A DNA stretch of 64,000 nucleotides from Azospirillum brasilense (lineage in GTDB: Bacteria; Pseudomonadota; Alphaproteobacteria; Azospirillales; Azospirillaceae): the NCBI RefSeq assembly GCF_003349955.1, contig NZ_QLKQ01000007.1:62001-126000 (forward strand). Direction: 5' to 3'. Positions 31,625 to 40,029 of the stretch are shown one piece after another. Within the stretch, counting starts at the first letter, position 1. Every line of letters starts with the position of its first letter. The notes under the pieces were generated by a model. That model ran no database searches, was not told the DNA's origin, and saw only the letters and a list, made by a program, of their open reading frames with translations. The position numbers and the translations under genes are program-made.

Positions 31625-33517
31625 TCATCCGTCGGCCATGACCCGGCCTGGCGGCAGGACCACGGTCACCGTGGTCCCCTGCCCCGGCGCGCTGTCGATG
31701 CGCAGCGTGCCGCCATGCGCCTCGACCAGCCGTTTCGAGATGGACAGGCCGAGCCCCATCCCCTCGTAGCGCCGCGCCATCGACTGGTCGACCTGGACGA
31801 AGGGCGTCATCGCCTTCGGCAGATCCTCCGCCGCGATGCCGATCCCGGTGTCCGTCACCGACAATTCCAGCCCGCCATCGCCCCCGCGACGGGCACGGAT
31901 GAGGGCGGGTTCACCCGGATTGGAGAATTTCACGGCGTTCGACAGCAGATTCACCAGCACCTGCCGCAGGCGCAGCGCGTCGCCGGTCAGCATCGGCAGC
32001 CCCGCCTCCAGATCGAGGTGGATCGGCACGCCGCGCTTGCCCGACTGGATGGCGACGAGATTCAGCGCCTCCCCCACCAGGGCGGACGGATCGACGGGGG
32101 TTTCGTTCAACCGCAGTCCGCCGGCCTCGATGGTCGTGATGTCCAGGATGTCGTCGATGATCGCCAGCAGATGCTCGCCCGACTGGCGGATCGAACCGGC
32201 ATAGTCGATGTAGCGGTCCACCTCCGTCGCCCCGAGCAGCCGCATTTCGATCACCTGGGCGAAACCGATGACCGCGTTCAGCGGGGTCCGCAATTCGTGG
32301 CTCATGACCTGGAGGAAGGTCGACTTGGCGCGATCCGCCGATTCGGCGGCCTCCTTCGCGGCGATCAGGTCGTTTTCGCTCCGCTTGCGCGCGGTGATGT
32401 CGCGGATGATGCCGGTGAAGACGCGGCGCCCGCCCGTCTCGACCGCGCTCACCGACAGTTCGATGGGAAAGCGGTCGCCATCGCCACCCCGCACCGCCAC
32501 GGCCTCCCGCACGGCCCCGGCGCCGTGGGCCTCTCCGCCCGGCTGGTAGACGGCAAGCCCACCATCCTGCAGCAGCGCGCCGATGTCCGGGATCAGCCGG
32601 TCGATCCGGCTCCACAGCATGTCGGCGGCGGGAATGCCGAACATCGCCTCCGCCGCCGGGTTGAAGCTGTGGACGATGCCCTCGCCGTCCATGGTGACGA
32701 TGGCGTCGGCCGCGGCGTCCACGATGGCGTTGGTCCGGGCTTCCGCCATCAGGAGCGCGTCGACGGTCCGCACATACTCGGTCATGTCGGTCAACGTGCC
32801 GACCCAGCCCTGCACCCGCCCATCGGCATCGGTCAGTGGCGAGCCCTGGCACAAGGCGAAGGTGACCGCGTCGCCGGCCCCGCGGAATCGCACGTTCAGC
32901 AGAACCGGCTGCGCCGACTCCACGGCCTCCGCCCAATCCGCCTCCAATCGCCTGCGGTCCTCCGGATGGAGCGCCGCGCGCCAAGCATGGCCCCGCAAGG
33001 CATCGGGCGGCAGCCCGGCGATGGCGGCGAAACGCGAGTTGGCGGAGACGATGCCGCCGGCACGATCCGTCTGGAACAGGCCGACCGGGGCGGAGCGGGC
33101 CAGCGTTTGGTACCGTGTTTCGCTCGCCTGCAGCCGCTCCTCCGCCTCCACACGGTCGGTCACGTCGCGGGCGTTGAGGACGATCCCCCGGACATCGTCA
33201 TCGTCGAGCCGGTTCTGCGCCGTCACCTCCATGTGCCGCCATTCACCCGCCGCATGGCGCAGCCGGCAGGGGAACGGACCGATGACGCCGGCTGAGTCGC
33301 CGCGGCCGCGCAAAGCCAGGCGACGGGCCACCTCATCCCGATCCTCCGGATGGACGCGGTCCAGAGCGACCGTCCCCACCAGCGCCTCCGGCGCAAGGCC
33401 AAGCACGCGCAACGACGCGGCTCCCACATCGGCGAACCGGCCATCCGGCGACAGCACGGCGACGACGTCGCCGGCATTCGCCATCAGGGCATGGACGTAC
33501 CGCTCAAGACTCCGCAC
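31625..33517 (-). CDS. PAS-domain sensor histidine kinase (soluble)
   Basis: 630 residues from a GTG at 33517. Three PAS domains (about 8-125, 131-255, 262-388; each ends in a PAC-like DVTDR, LTDMTEY or IIRDITARK) are followed by HisKA with the phospho-acceptor His407 in MSHELRTPLNAVIGF, and HATPase with N-box NLLSNAVKFS, G1 DTGIGIAAED, F-box FVQVDQS and G2 GMGLGLSISKRLVEAHGG. No membrane segment, so it senses a cytosolic signal. Convergent with the Hsp20 gene; no response regulator gene adjacent, so it is an orphan kinase. Confidence 0.93.
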   Translation of the reverse strand: MRSLERYVHALMANAGDVVAVLSPDGRFADVGAASLRVLGLAPEALVGTVALDRVHPEDRDEVARRLALRGRGDSAGVIGPFPCRLRHAAGEWRHMEVTAQNRLDDDDVRGIVLNARDVTDRVEAEERLQASETRYQTLARSAPVGLFQTDRAGGIVSANSRFAAIAGLPPDALRGHAWRAALHPEDRRRLEADWAEAVESAQPVLLNVRFRGAGDAVTFALCQGSPLTDADGRVQGWVGTLTDMTEYVRTVDALLMAEARTNAIVDAAADAIVTMDGEGIVHSFNPAAEAMFGIPAADMLWSRIDRLIPDIGALLQDGGLAVYQPGGEAHGAGAVREAVAVRGGDGDRFPIELSVSAVETGGRRVFTGIIRDITARKRSENDLIAAKEAAESADRAKSTFLQVMSHELRTPLNAVIGFAQVIEMRLLGATEVDRYIDYAGSIRQSGEHLLAIIDDILDITTIEAGGLRLNETPVDPSALVGEALNLVAIQSGKRGVPIHLDLEAGLPMLTGDALRLRQVLVNLLSNAVKFSNPGEPALIRARRGGDGGLELSVTDTGIGIAAEDLPKAMTPFVQVDQSMARRYEGMGLGLSISKRLVEAHGGTLRIDSAPGQGTTVTVVLPPGRVMADG

Positions 33518-33615
33518 CGCTCACCGTTCCGCATCGCCGCTCCAATGCAGAACAGTAAGACGCGAACCTGTTAACGATTCATGACGCCATTGTAATCGGC
33601 AAAGAAATAGCCGCT

Positions 33616-34413
33616 TCAGCGCGCAGAAAACCGCGCGGAGAAAGCATCTGTGGTTGCGTTTGGTGCTTCCGTCATAACCATATGGCCTATGCCAGACAGC
33701 TGAATAACTTCAGAACCGCTGACTTTGGCGGCAAGCGCCTTGCCAGATTTTGCCGGGGTCATACGGTCGACTCCGCCCAGCAGGAACAGCGCCGGACAGG
33801 ACACCGCCGCCGCCGCCTCGCCGCCGCGGACATAAGCGTTGCAGGCGCCCAGATCGACGCCCAGCACACCGGGCCGCGCCCGCTGCATCAGCCGCCGCCC
33901 GCCGGGAACCAGGGACAGTCCGGGCGCCGCCGCGCCGCCGACATGCCCGCGCGGGCCATGCCCCCAGCCGATGACCAGCTCGATGGCGGACGGGTCGTTC
34001 AGCGCCGCGGCGGCCAGCAGGTCGGGATGGACCGGCATCGTCTCCGCCACCCCCAGCAGAGCCAGCGATTCGACGCGCTCGCCGTGCCGCGCCGCGGTTT
34101 CCAGGGCAACCAGGGCGCCCATGGAATGACCGGCGAGCGCGGCCTTCGCCACGCCCGCCGCGTCCAGCAGCGCCACGATCCAGTCCGCCAACGCCTCGAT
34201 GGACGACAGCGGCGCCCCGGCGGAGCGGCCATGCCCCGGCAGATCGACCGCCAGGACCGACCGCCCGTGATGGGCGAGGTAACGGCTTTGCAGGCTCCAC
34301 ACCGTGTGGTCCATGCCGGCGCCGTGGATCAGCACGATCGCCGGAAGCGCCGGATCGAAGGGCCGCCCGCCGGTGTGGGCGTAAACGCTCTGGCCGTTGA
34401 CGGTCAGGTCCAT
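33616..34413 (-). CDS. Alpha/beta hydrolase
   Basis: 265 residues. Nucleophile elbow GHSMGAL (Ser97), oxyanion region LIHGAGMDHTVWS, acid in LLGGVDRMTP and the catalytic His in GIGHMVM complete the triad. No signal peptide. It starts 10 nt after the sulfhydrylase gene stop and is probably cotranscribed with it. Substrate unknown; perhaps an esterase. Confidence 0.88.
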   Translation of the reverse strand: MDLTVNGQSVYAHTGGRPFDPALPAIVLIHGAGMDHTVWSLQSRYLAHHGRSVLAVDLPGHGRSAGAPLSSIEALADWIVALLDAAGVAKAALAGHSMGALVALETAARHGERVESLALLGVAETMPVHPDLLAAAALNDPSAIELVIGWGHGPRGHVGGAAAPGLSLVPGGRRLMQRARPGVLGVDLGACNAYVRGGEAAAAVSCPALFLLGGVDRMTPAKSGKALAAKVSGSEVIQLSGIGHMVMTEAPNATTDAFSARFSAR

Positions 34414-34423
34414 GGCAGCCTCC

Positions 34424-35734
34424 TCACGCCTTGGTGGCGGCGCGCAGCGCCTGGCGCAGATCGTCGATCAGGTCGTCACAATCCTCCAGCCCGATGGACA
34501 GGCGGATCATGTCCTCCCCCACCCCGGCGGCGGCAAGGGCCTCGGCGTCGAGCTGGGCGTGGGTGGTGCTGGCGGGGTGGATGACCAGCGACTTGGCGTC
34601 GCCGACGTTGGCGAGGTGGGAGAACAGCGCCAGCTTCTCGATGAAGCGCCGCCCGGCCTCCCGCCCGCCCTTGATGCCGAAGGAGACGATGGAGCCGGCG
34701 CCGTGCGGCAGGAGCTGGGCGCGCAGCCGGTGGTCGGGATGGTCGGGAAGCTCCGGGTGGGTGACCCAGGCGACGCTGCCGTTCTCCGCGTAAGCCTCCG
34801 ATTCGAGGAAGCCCAGCACCTTGCGGGTGTTGTGGATGTGCCCCTTCATGCGCAGCGGCAGGGTTTCCACGCCCTGGAGGATCTGGAAGGCGTTCATCGG
34901 GCTCATGCAGGCGCCGAAGTCGCGCAGCCCCTCGGCGCGGGCGCGCATGACGAAGGCCGCCGGCCCGTACTCCTCCGCGAAGTCGATGCCGTGATAGCCG
35001 GCGTAGGGCTCGGTCAGGGTCGGGAACTTGCCGGACGTCTCCCAGTCGAAGGCGCCGCCGTCGATCACCACGCCGCCGATGGCGACGCCGTGCCCGGCCA
35101 GCCACTTGGTGCAGGAATGCATGACCAGATCGGCGCCGAAACTCAGCGGCTTGCACAGATAGGGCGTGACGAAGGTGGCATCGACCATCAGCGGCAGACC
35201 GGCGTCGTGGGCGATGGTCGACAGGCCGGGGATGTCGAGCACCTCCAGCCCCGGATTGCCCAGCACCTCGCCGAACAGCAGCCGCGTCTCCGGCCGGATG
35301 GCCGCGCGGAAGCCGTCGAGGTCGCGCGGATTCACGAAGGTCGTGGTGATGCCGAATCGCGGCAGCGTGTAGGTCAGCAGGTTGCGGCTGCCGCCATAGA
35401 TCGAGGAGGAAGCGACGATGTGACCGCCGGCGTCCATCAGCGTCATGATGGCGAGCGTCAGCGCCGCCTGTCCGCTGGCCGTGCAGACCGCGCCGACGCC
35501 GCCGTCCAGGGCCGCCAGCCGCTCCTCCAGCACCGCCACCGTGGGGTTGGAGATGCGGGAATAGATGTGCCCCGGCCGTTCCAGGTTGAACAGCGAGGCG
35601 GCGTGGTCGGTGTCGTCGAAGACGTAGGACGTGGACTGGTAGATCGGCACCGCCCGCGCCCCGGTGGCCGGGTCGGGCCGCTGGCCGGCGTGCAGGCTCA
35701 GCGTGTCGAACTTGAGGAACTTGGCGTCGGCCAT
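34424..35734 (-). CDS. O-acetylhomoserine sulfhydrylase (PLP Cys/Met metabolism enzyme)
   Basis: 436 residues from the ATG at 35734 (MADAKFLKFDTLSLHAGQ). PLP-enzyme landmarks: PIYQSTSYVF, YSRISNPTVAVLEERLAALDGG, and the Schiff-base lysine in HSCTKWLAGHG. The length (about 430) and the ETLPLRMKGHIHNTRKV segment fit the MetY/O-acetylhomoserine (thiol)-lyase group better than the 400-residue MetZ/MetB. It makes homocysteine from O-acetylhomoserine and sulfide. Its leader contains a terminator-like hairpin whose T-run abuts the Shine-Dalgarno, suggesting attenuation. Confidence 0.9.
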   Translation of the reverse strand: MADAKFLKFDTLSLHAGQRPDPATGARAVPIYQSTSYVFDDTDHAASLFNLERPGHIYSRISNPTVAVLEERLAALDGGVGAVCTASGQAALTLAIMTLMDAGGHIVASSSIYGGSRNLLTYTLPRFGITTTFVNPRDLDGFRAAIRPETRLLFGEVLGNPGLEVLDIPGLSTIAHDAGLPLMVDATFVTPYLCKPLSFGADLVMHSCTKWLAGHGVAIGGVVIDGGAFDWETSGKFPTLTEPYAGYHGIDFAEEYGPAAFVMRARAEGLRDFGACMSPMNAFQILQGVETLPLRMKGHIHNTRKVLGFLESEAYAENGSVAWVTHPELPDHPDHRLRAQLLPHGAGSIVSFGIKGGREAGRRFIEKLALFSHLANVGDAKSLVIHPASTTHAQLDAEALAAAGVGEDMIRLSIGLEDCDDLIDDLRQALRAATKA

Positions 35735-35756
35735 TCCCTTCCCCCTGAAAAAGGTA

Positions 35757-35843
35757 AGGGCCGCCCGTGGTGCGAGCGGCCCTCTGCTGCTTCGTTTTTT
35801 TTGCCTGCCCTGCTCAACTCGGTGAGCTGATTTGCGGGGAGGG
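35757..35843 (-). promoter_or_regulatory. Structured leader with terminator hairpin upstream of the sulfhydrylase gene
   Basis: Read on the minus strand: first a CCCT...GCTCA stem-loop TGAGC...AGGG-type structure (35808-35843), then an 8-bp hairpin AGGGCCGC/GCGGCCCT (35757-35783) followed by TACCTTTTTC and directly by the Shine-Dalgarno GGGGGAAGGG. An intrinsic terminator inside a leader usually means attenuation or a riboswitch. I could not match it to SAM-I, SAM-II or SAH consensus. Confidence 0.5.
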
Positions 35844-35908
35844 TATGGCTGGATGACGCAAAGGTCAAGTAGTGGCTTTCCGAAAGTTGCCCCCAATTTC
35901 GAAGCAAT

Positions 35909-37039
35909 TCATTCCACCCCGACCATCGTCTCCTCGGTCAGCCAATCGACCACCTGGGCCAAAGCCTCCCAGCCGGTGGCGCCCTGCTCCAGCGCCTCGC
36001 GGTAGATGGCCACCTGACGGTGGGCGCTGGTGCCGCGCCGGATGATGTCGCGGGCGTTGGCGACCTCGGCCACGCAATCAAATCGTTCCGCGTCCTCACG
36101 GGTCAGCTCGATCAGCTCCTCCATCAGGTCGGCGTAGGGAACGATGGTGCCGCGCCCGAAATCGACCAGCCCCTCATCGAGGCCGTAGCGCTGGGCGCGC
36201 CAGCGGTTCTCGCCGATCAACAGATTCTTGTAGGGCCGCCACGTCACGTTCCTCAGCCGCAGCCGCCACAGCATCCGCAGCAGGCAGCGGAACAGCGCCG
36301 CCACCGTCACCGCGTCATCGAGGCGGGTGCAGACGTCGGTGATCCGCATCTCCAGCGTCGGGAAGCGCTGGGACGGGCGGATGTCCCACCACAGCTTGCT
36401 CGCGTCCTCGATGATCCCGGCGTTGACCAGCACGTTCACCTGCTGCTGGTACTCGCCGAAGCTCTGGAAGCTGTCGGGCATGCCGGTGCGCGGCAGCTCG
36501 TTCCACACCGCCAGCCGGTAGGATTTGCGCTGCATGTCCTGCCCCCGCCAGAAGGGCGAGGAGGTGGAGAGCGCCAGCAGATGCGGCAGGAAATAGCGGA
36601 CCTGGTTCATCAGGTCGATGCGCAGGTCGTCGTCCTCGATCCCGACATGGACGTGCATGCCGCAGATCATCAGACGCCGCGCCGGCGCGCCGAGGTCGCG
36701 GGCCAGCATGTTGTAGCGGTCGCGGTTGGTGTGCTTCTGCGGCTCCCACGCGGCAAAGGGATGGGTGGAGGCGGCGATGGGCGCCAGATTGTGGGCGCGC
36801 GCCACCCCGGCCACCGTCGCGCGAAGCCGTGCCAGCTCCGCCCGCGCCTCCGCCAGCGTGGAGCACACCGGCGTGCCGACCTCGATCTGGCAGCGCAGGA
36901 ATTCCGGGTGGATTTGGCCCGGCGCCTGCTCCTGGCAGGCCGCCAGCATCTCATCCGGCGGGTTGCGCGCGATGTCCCGCGAGCTGCGGTCCACCAGCAG
37001 ATACTCTTCCTCAAGCCCCAGCGTGAAGGCCGGCTCCAT
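35909..37039 (-). CDS. Carboxylate-amine ligase, YbdK/GCS2 family
   Basis: 376 residues. GLEEEYLLVD at the N-terminus is the family's glutamate-cysteine ligase-like motif; ICGMHVHVGIED, FPTLEMRITDVCTRLDD and ENRWRAQRYGLD are further GCS2 landmarks. Members ligate amino acids with ATP and some have weak glutamate-cysteine ligase activity. Starts 6 nt after the stop of the N-formylglutamate amidohydrolase gene, so the two form an operon; a shared substrate class (glutamate derivatives) is plausible inference. Confidence 0.9.
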   Translation of the reverse strand: MEPAFTLGLEEEYLLVDRSSRDIARNPPDEMLAACQEQAPGQIHPEFLRCQIEVGTPVCSTLAEARAELARLRATVAGVARAHNLAPIAASTHPFAAWEPQKHTNRDRYNMLARDLGAPARRLMICGMHVHVGIEDDDLRIDLMNQVRYFLPHLLALSTSSPFWRGQDMQRKSYRLAVWNELPRTGMPDSFQSFGEYQQQVNVLVNAGIIEDASKLWWDIRPSQRFPTLEMRITDVCTRLDDAVTVAALFRCLLRMLWRLRLRNVTWRPYKNLLIGENRWRAQRYGLDEGLVDFGRGTIVPYADLMEELIELTREDAERFDCVAEVANARDIIRRGTSAHRQVAIYREALEQGATGWEALAQVVDWLTEETMVGVE

Positions 37040-37045
37040 GTACGC

Positions 37046-37918
37046 TCACTCCCGCGGGAACAGTTTGATCTGGTAGAGGTCGGGGTCGGCCAGGATCGGC
37101 TCCAGCGCGTCGCCCAGCACCGTCGCCCACAGCGCGGCCCCGTCCGGCATGGCGATCAGGTCCTGGCGCACCTCGACCAGGACGTTGGGCAGCCCGGCGG
37201 GGGTGGCGTGGCTTTCCACCGTGCCGCCCAGGGTGGTCCGGCCCGAATAGGGCTCGTTGTCGCCGACACACCAGCGCCCGTCGGCGCGCAGCCGCGCGAT
37301 CATCGGAATCGGAATGCGCGGGTCGTGGTCCCACAGGATGCCGACATGCCAGGGCCGGGCGACGCCGCGCATGGCGGGCGTGAAGCTGTGGATCGACAGC
37401 AGCACCGGCACCTGACCACGCTCGCGCCGCCGGGCGACCTCGGCGGCGACGGCCTCATGATAGGGCCGGAAGATGGCGTCGATTCGGCGCTCCTCCTCGG
37501 CCCGGTCCAGGGCACGGTTTCCGGGGATCACAACATCGTCGCTGACCACCGGGATCGCCGTGGGATCGTTCAGCGCGCGGTTCGGGTCGATCACCAGCCG
37601 GGAATAGCCGGACAGCACCGCCGTCGCGCCGAACCGCTCCGACAGCCGCCGCGTCACCTCGGCCGCGCCGATGTCGTAGGCGATGTGCCGGCACAGATTC
37701 GTCTCGTCCAGCCCCAGCGTCCCCAGAGCCTTCGGAATGGCGCGCGAGGCGTGGTCGCACAGCAGCAGGACCGGACTGTCCGACTCCGGGCGCAACACGG
37801 TCACCGGCGGCGGATCGTCGGGACCCAGCAGCGGCGCGGCCGGCGCGGCGCGGGGCGGCGACGGCAGGGTCACCGGTCGGGGATGTTCGGCGGGCTTGCT
37901 GGGGGATCGCTGCGTCAT
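37046..37918 (-). CDS. N-formylglutamate amidohydrolase family protein
   Basis: 290 residues from the ATG at 37918. Family landmarks: PVLLLCDHASRAIPKALG, HIAYDIGAAEVTRRL, GYSRLVIDPNRALNDP, the histidine segment LSIHSFTP and VEVRQDLI. These enzymes are zinc-dependent hydrolases; characterised ones release formate from N-formylglutamate in histidine breakdown, but no hut genes are nearby. A Pro/Ala-rich N-terminal tail of about 45 residues precedes the domain. Confidence 0.88.
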   Translation of the reverse strand: MTQRSPSKPAEHPRPVTLPSPPRAAPAAPLLGPDDPPPVTVLRPESDSPVLLLCDHASRAIPKALGTLGLDETNLCRHIAYDIGAAEVTRRLSERFGATAVLSGYSRLVIDPNRALNDPTAIPVVSDDVVIPGNRALDRAEEERRIDAIFRPYHEAVAAEVARRRERGQVPVLLSIHSFTPAMRGVARPWHVGILWDHDPRIPIPMIARLRADGRWCVGDNEPYSGRTTLGGTVESHATPAGLPNVLVEVRQDLIAMPDGAALWATVLGDALEPILADPDLYQIKLFPRE

Positions 37919-38082
37919 GATGGCACAGTATTGCAGGGTCTCGGTCGCGGCGGAAGTTCCCGCCGGCTGGTCCGATGGCAACGGCCGTGACCGGCGGACG
38001 ATCCCGGGACACAGGCAATGTCCCACAATCCGGGCCTTCCGCAGATGAGCCATGCGGTGGGGGGACGTGGCGCGCGCAGGTT

Positions 38083-38102
38083 GCGTCCGTTATAACGGAC
38101 GC
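38083..38102. promoter_or_regulatory. Perfect 20-bp palindrome just before the EamA start
   Basis: GCGTCCGTTA and TAACGGACGC are exact inverse halves, ending one base before the ATG at 38104. The centre reads TTATAAC and could double as a -10 element. Likely an operator or, in RNA, a start-blocking hairpin. Confidence 0.55.
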
Positions 38103-38103
38103 C

Positions 38104-39018
38104 ATGCCGGACGCCAGCACCCTCGCCCCCGCCGCGCGCGCCGACGCCGCGCAACGGATCGCCCTGATTGCCCTTCTGACCGGGGCCCTGGGGATCGCCT
38201 TCGCCCCGATCTTCGTGCGCCTGTCCGAGCTGGGCCCGAGCGCCACCGCCTTCTGGCGCCTGGCCTTCGCCATCCCGGCCCTGTGGGTCTGGATGGCCAT
38301 GGAGCCGAAGGGCGGCTCACGGTCCCGCCGGCCCTCGTCGCTCAACGACTACGCCCGGCTGACCGCCGCAGGGCTGTTCTTCGCGGGCGACCTCGCCATC
38401 TGGCACTGGTCGATCCGCTACACCTCCGTCGCCAACTCCACGCTGCTCGCCAACTTCGCGCCGATCTTCGTGACGCTGGTGTCCTGGCTGGTGTTCAAGG
38501 AGCGGTTCAGCCGCACCTTCCTCACCGGCCTGGGTCTGGCCCTGTGCGGCGCCATCGTGCTGATGGGGCAGAGCCTGCAGTTGAGCCCCGATCATCTGTT
38601 CGGCGACGCGCTGGGCTTGCTGACCGCCGTGTTCTACAGCGGCTATTTCCTGATGGTCGGCCGTCTGCGGTCGGAGTTCTCCACCGCCACCATCATGACC
38701 TGGAGCGGCGTGATCACTGGCCTCGCCCTCCTGCCCATCGCCCTGATGTCGGGGGAGAGCCTGATCGCCGGCTCGCTCGGCGGCTGGAGTGTGCTGCTGG
38801 GACTCGCCCTGGTCAGCCACGCCGGCGGCCAGAGCCTGATCGCCTATGCGCTGGCCCACCTGCCGGCCGCCTTCTCCTCCGTCAGCCTGCTGCTCCAGCC
38901 GGCCGCTGCGGCGGTGCTGGCCTGGGCGCTGCTCGCCGAACCGCTCGGCGCGTTCCAGGCGGTCGGCGGCACCATCGTGCTGGCCGGAATCCTGGTGGCG
39001 CGCCGCGGAAGCCGATAA
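38104..39018 (+). CDS. EamA/DMT-family transporter
   Basis: 304 residues with ten membrane helices in two EamA repeats; RLSELGPSATAFWRLAFAIPAL and YTSVANSTLLANFAPIFVTLVSWL are typical of the family, and the second repeat has LLQPAAAAVLAWALLAEPLG. Drug/metabolite superfamily, probably an exporter of amino acids or metabolites; substrate unknown. No Shine-Dalgarno is visible before the ATG, only the palindrome; a leaderless message is possible. Divergent from the amidohydrolase gene. Confidence 0.92.
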   Translation: MPDASTLAPAARADAAQRIALIALLTGALGIAFAPIFVRLSELGPSATAFWRLAFAIPALWVWMAMEPKGGSRSRRPSSLNDYARLTAAGLFFAGDLAIWHWSIRYTSVANSTLLANFAPIFVTLVSWLVFKERFSRTFLTGLGLALCGAIVLMGQSLQLSPDHLFGDALGLLTAVFYSGYFLMVGRLRSEFSTATIMTWSGVITGLALLPIALMSGESLIAGSLGGWSVLLGLALVSHAGGQSLIAYALAHLPAAFSSVSLLLQPAAAAVLAWALLAEPLGAFQAVGGTIVLAGILVARRGSR

Positions 39019-39127
39019 AGCGCCACGGGCGGCGCGCACCATACGCCGCCGTCCGGATGCGAGTTGACGTGATTTGCCCGACTCGGGTACGACCTATGAC
39101 CGATTGCTGATGAAAGGGCATGCCACC

Positions 39128-39886
39128 GTGTCCGACACTGAAGAACCCCACCACGTACCGGCCTCCTCCCAGCGCATTTCCGAATGGGTGGCGGAGCGGC
39201 TTCTCGAGCGGATCGCCCGCGGCGAACTCGTTCCGGGTGAACGCCTGCCCGGCGAACGCCAGCTGGCCGAGCAGCTCCATGTCAGCCGGGTGTCGGTGCG
39301 CGCGGCCCTGCAGAAGCTGAAGACCCAAGGCTTCCTGACCGCTGTGCAAGGCGGCGGCACGCGGGTGGTGTCCTCCGCCGGGGCCATGGATGGCGCCCTG
39401 ACCGAGATGGTCCGGGTGAAGCACGCCAACCTCTGCGATCTCGTGGAGATCCGGCAAGCCCTGGAGAGCTGGGCGGCGCGGCGGGCGACCGAACGCGCGA
39501 CCCAGGAGCAGATCGACCATATCGGCCGGGTCCTCGCGGCGATGGGCGAGACGGGCCGTGACGGCAAGCAGGCGGCCGACGACATGGACTTCCACCTCGC
39601 CGTCGCCCAGGCGGCGGGAAGTCCGGTCTACCTGCATCTGCTGGCGACCATCCGCGACATCCTCGGCCAGATGATGGAGTACCATCACACCGAGCCCTTC
39701 GCGCTGGGCCGCGAGGCGCTGATGATCGACCATCACCGCGCCATCTACGACGCCATCCGGCGCCGCGACGCCGATGCCGCCGCCGTCGCCGCCACCGATC
39801 ACCTCGGCTGGGTGCTCGACCGCTACAACGACCTGAGCCGGAAGGCGGAGGACCTGTCCCGCCCCGACACCGACGCCAATTCATAG
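39128..39886 (+). CDS. FadR-subfamily GntR transcriptional regulator
   Basis: 252 residues from a GTG at 39128, preferred because GAAAGGG lies about 10 nt upstream; an ATG at 39110 is the alternative. Winged helix: ERIARGELVPGERLPGERQLAEQLHVSRVSVRAALQKLKTQG in segments typical of GntR. The C-terminal FCD domain has LVEIRQALESWAARRA, DMDFHLAVAQAAGSPVY and DHHRAIYDAIRRRDADAA, with the metal-binding Asp/His pattern. FCD proteins sense carboxylic acids. Target genes are not evident; it is monocistronic. Confidence 0.9.
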   Translation: MSDTEEPHHVPASSQRISEWVAERLLERIARGELVPGERLPGERQLAEQLHVSRVSVRAALQKLKTQGFLTAVQGGGTRVVSSAGAMDGALTEMVRVKHANLCDLVEIRQALESWAARRATERATQEQIDHIGRVLAAMGETGRDGKQAADDMDFHLAVAQAAGSPVYLHLLATIRDILGQMMEYHHTEPFALGREALMIDHHRAIYDAIRRRDADAAAVAATDHLGWVLDRYNDLSRKAEDLSRPDTDANS

Positions 39887-39937
39887 AGCCGCGACAACCG
39901 CGGAGGACTGCCGGGGAGGACCGCCCTCCCCGCTCCG

Positions 39938-39969
39938 CCATCGACGCATGAAGCCATCGACGCATGAAA
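39938..39969. repeat. 16-bp tandem repeat at the end of the ribosomal cluster
   Basis: CCATCGACGCATGAAG is followed at once by CCATCGACGCATGAAA. It lies between gntR and the convergent adk terminator, where the alpha operon would be expected in relatives. Confidence 0.7.
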
Positions 39970-40002
39970 AAGCCGCGGGAGTCCAAAGACCCCCGCGGCT
40001 TT
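39967..40002. terminator. Bidirectional terminator between gntR and adk
   Basis: AAAGCCGCGGG and CCCGCGGCTTT form an 11-bp stem with A/T tails on both sides. It closes the S10-spc transcript 28 bp after the adk stop. Confidence 0.88.
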
Positions 40003-40029
40003 CTGTTCAGCGAACCGTGCGTTTCCCGG

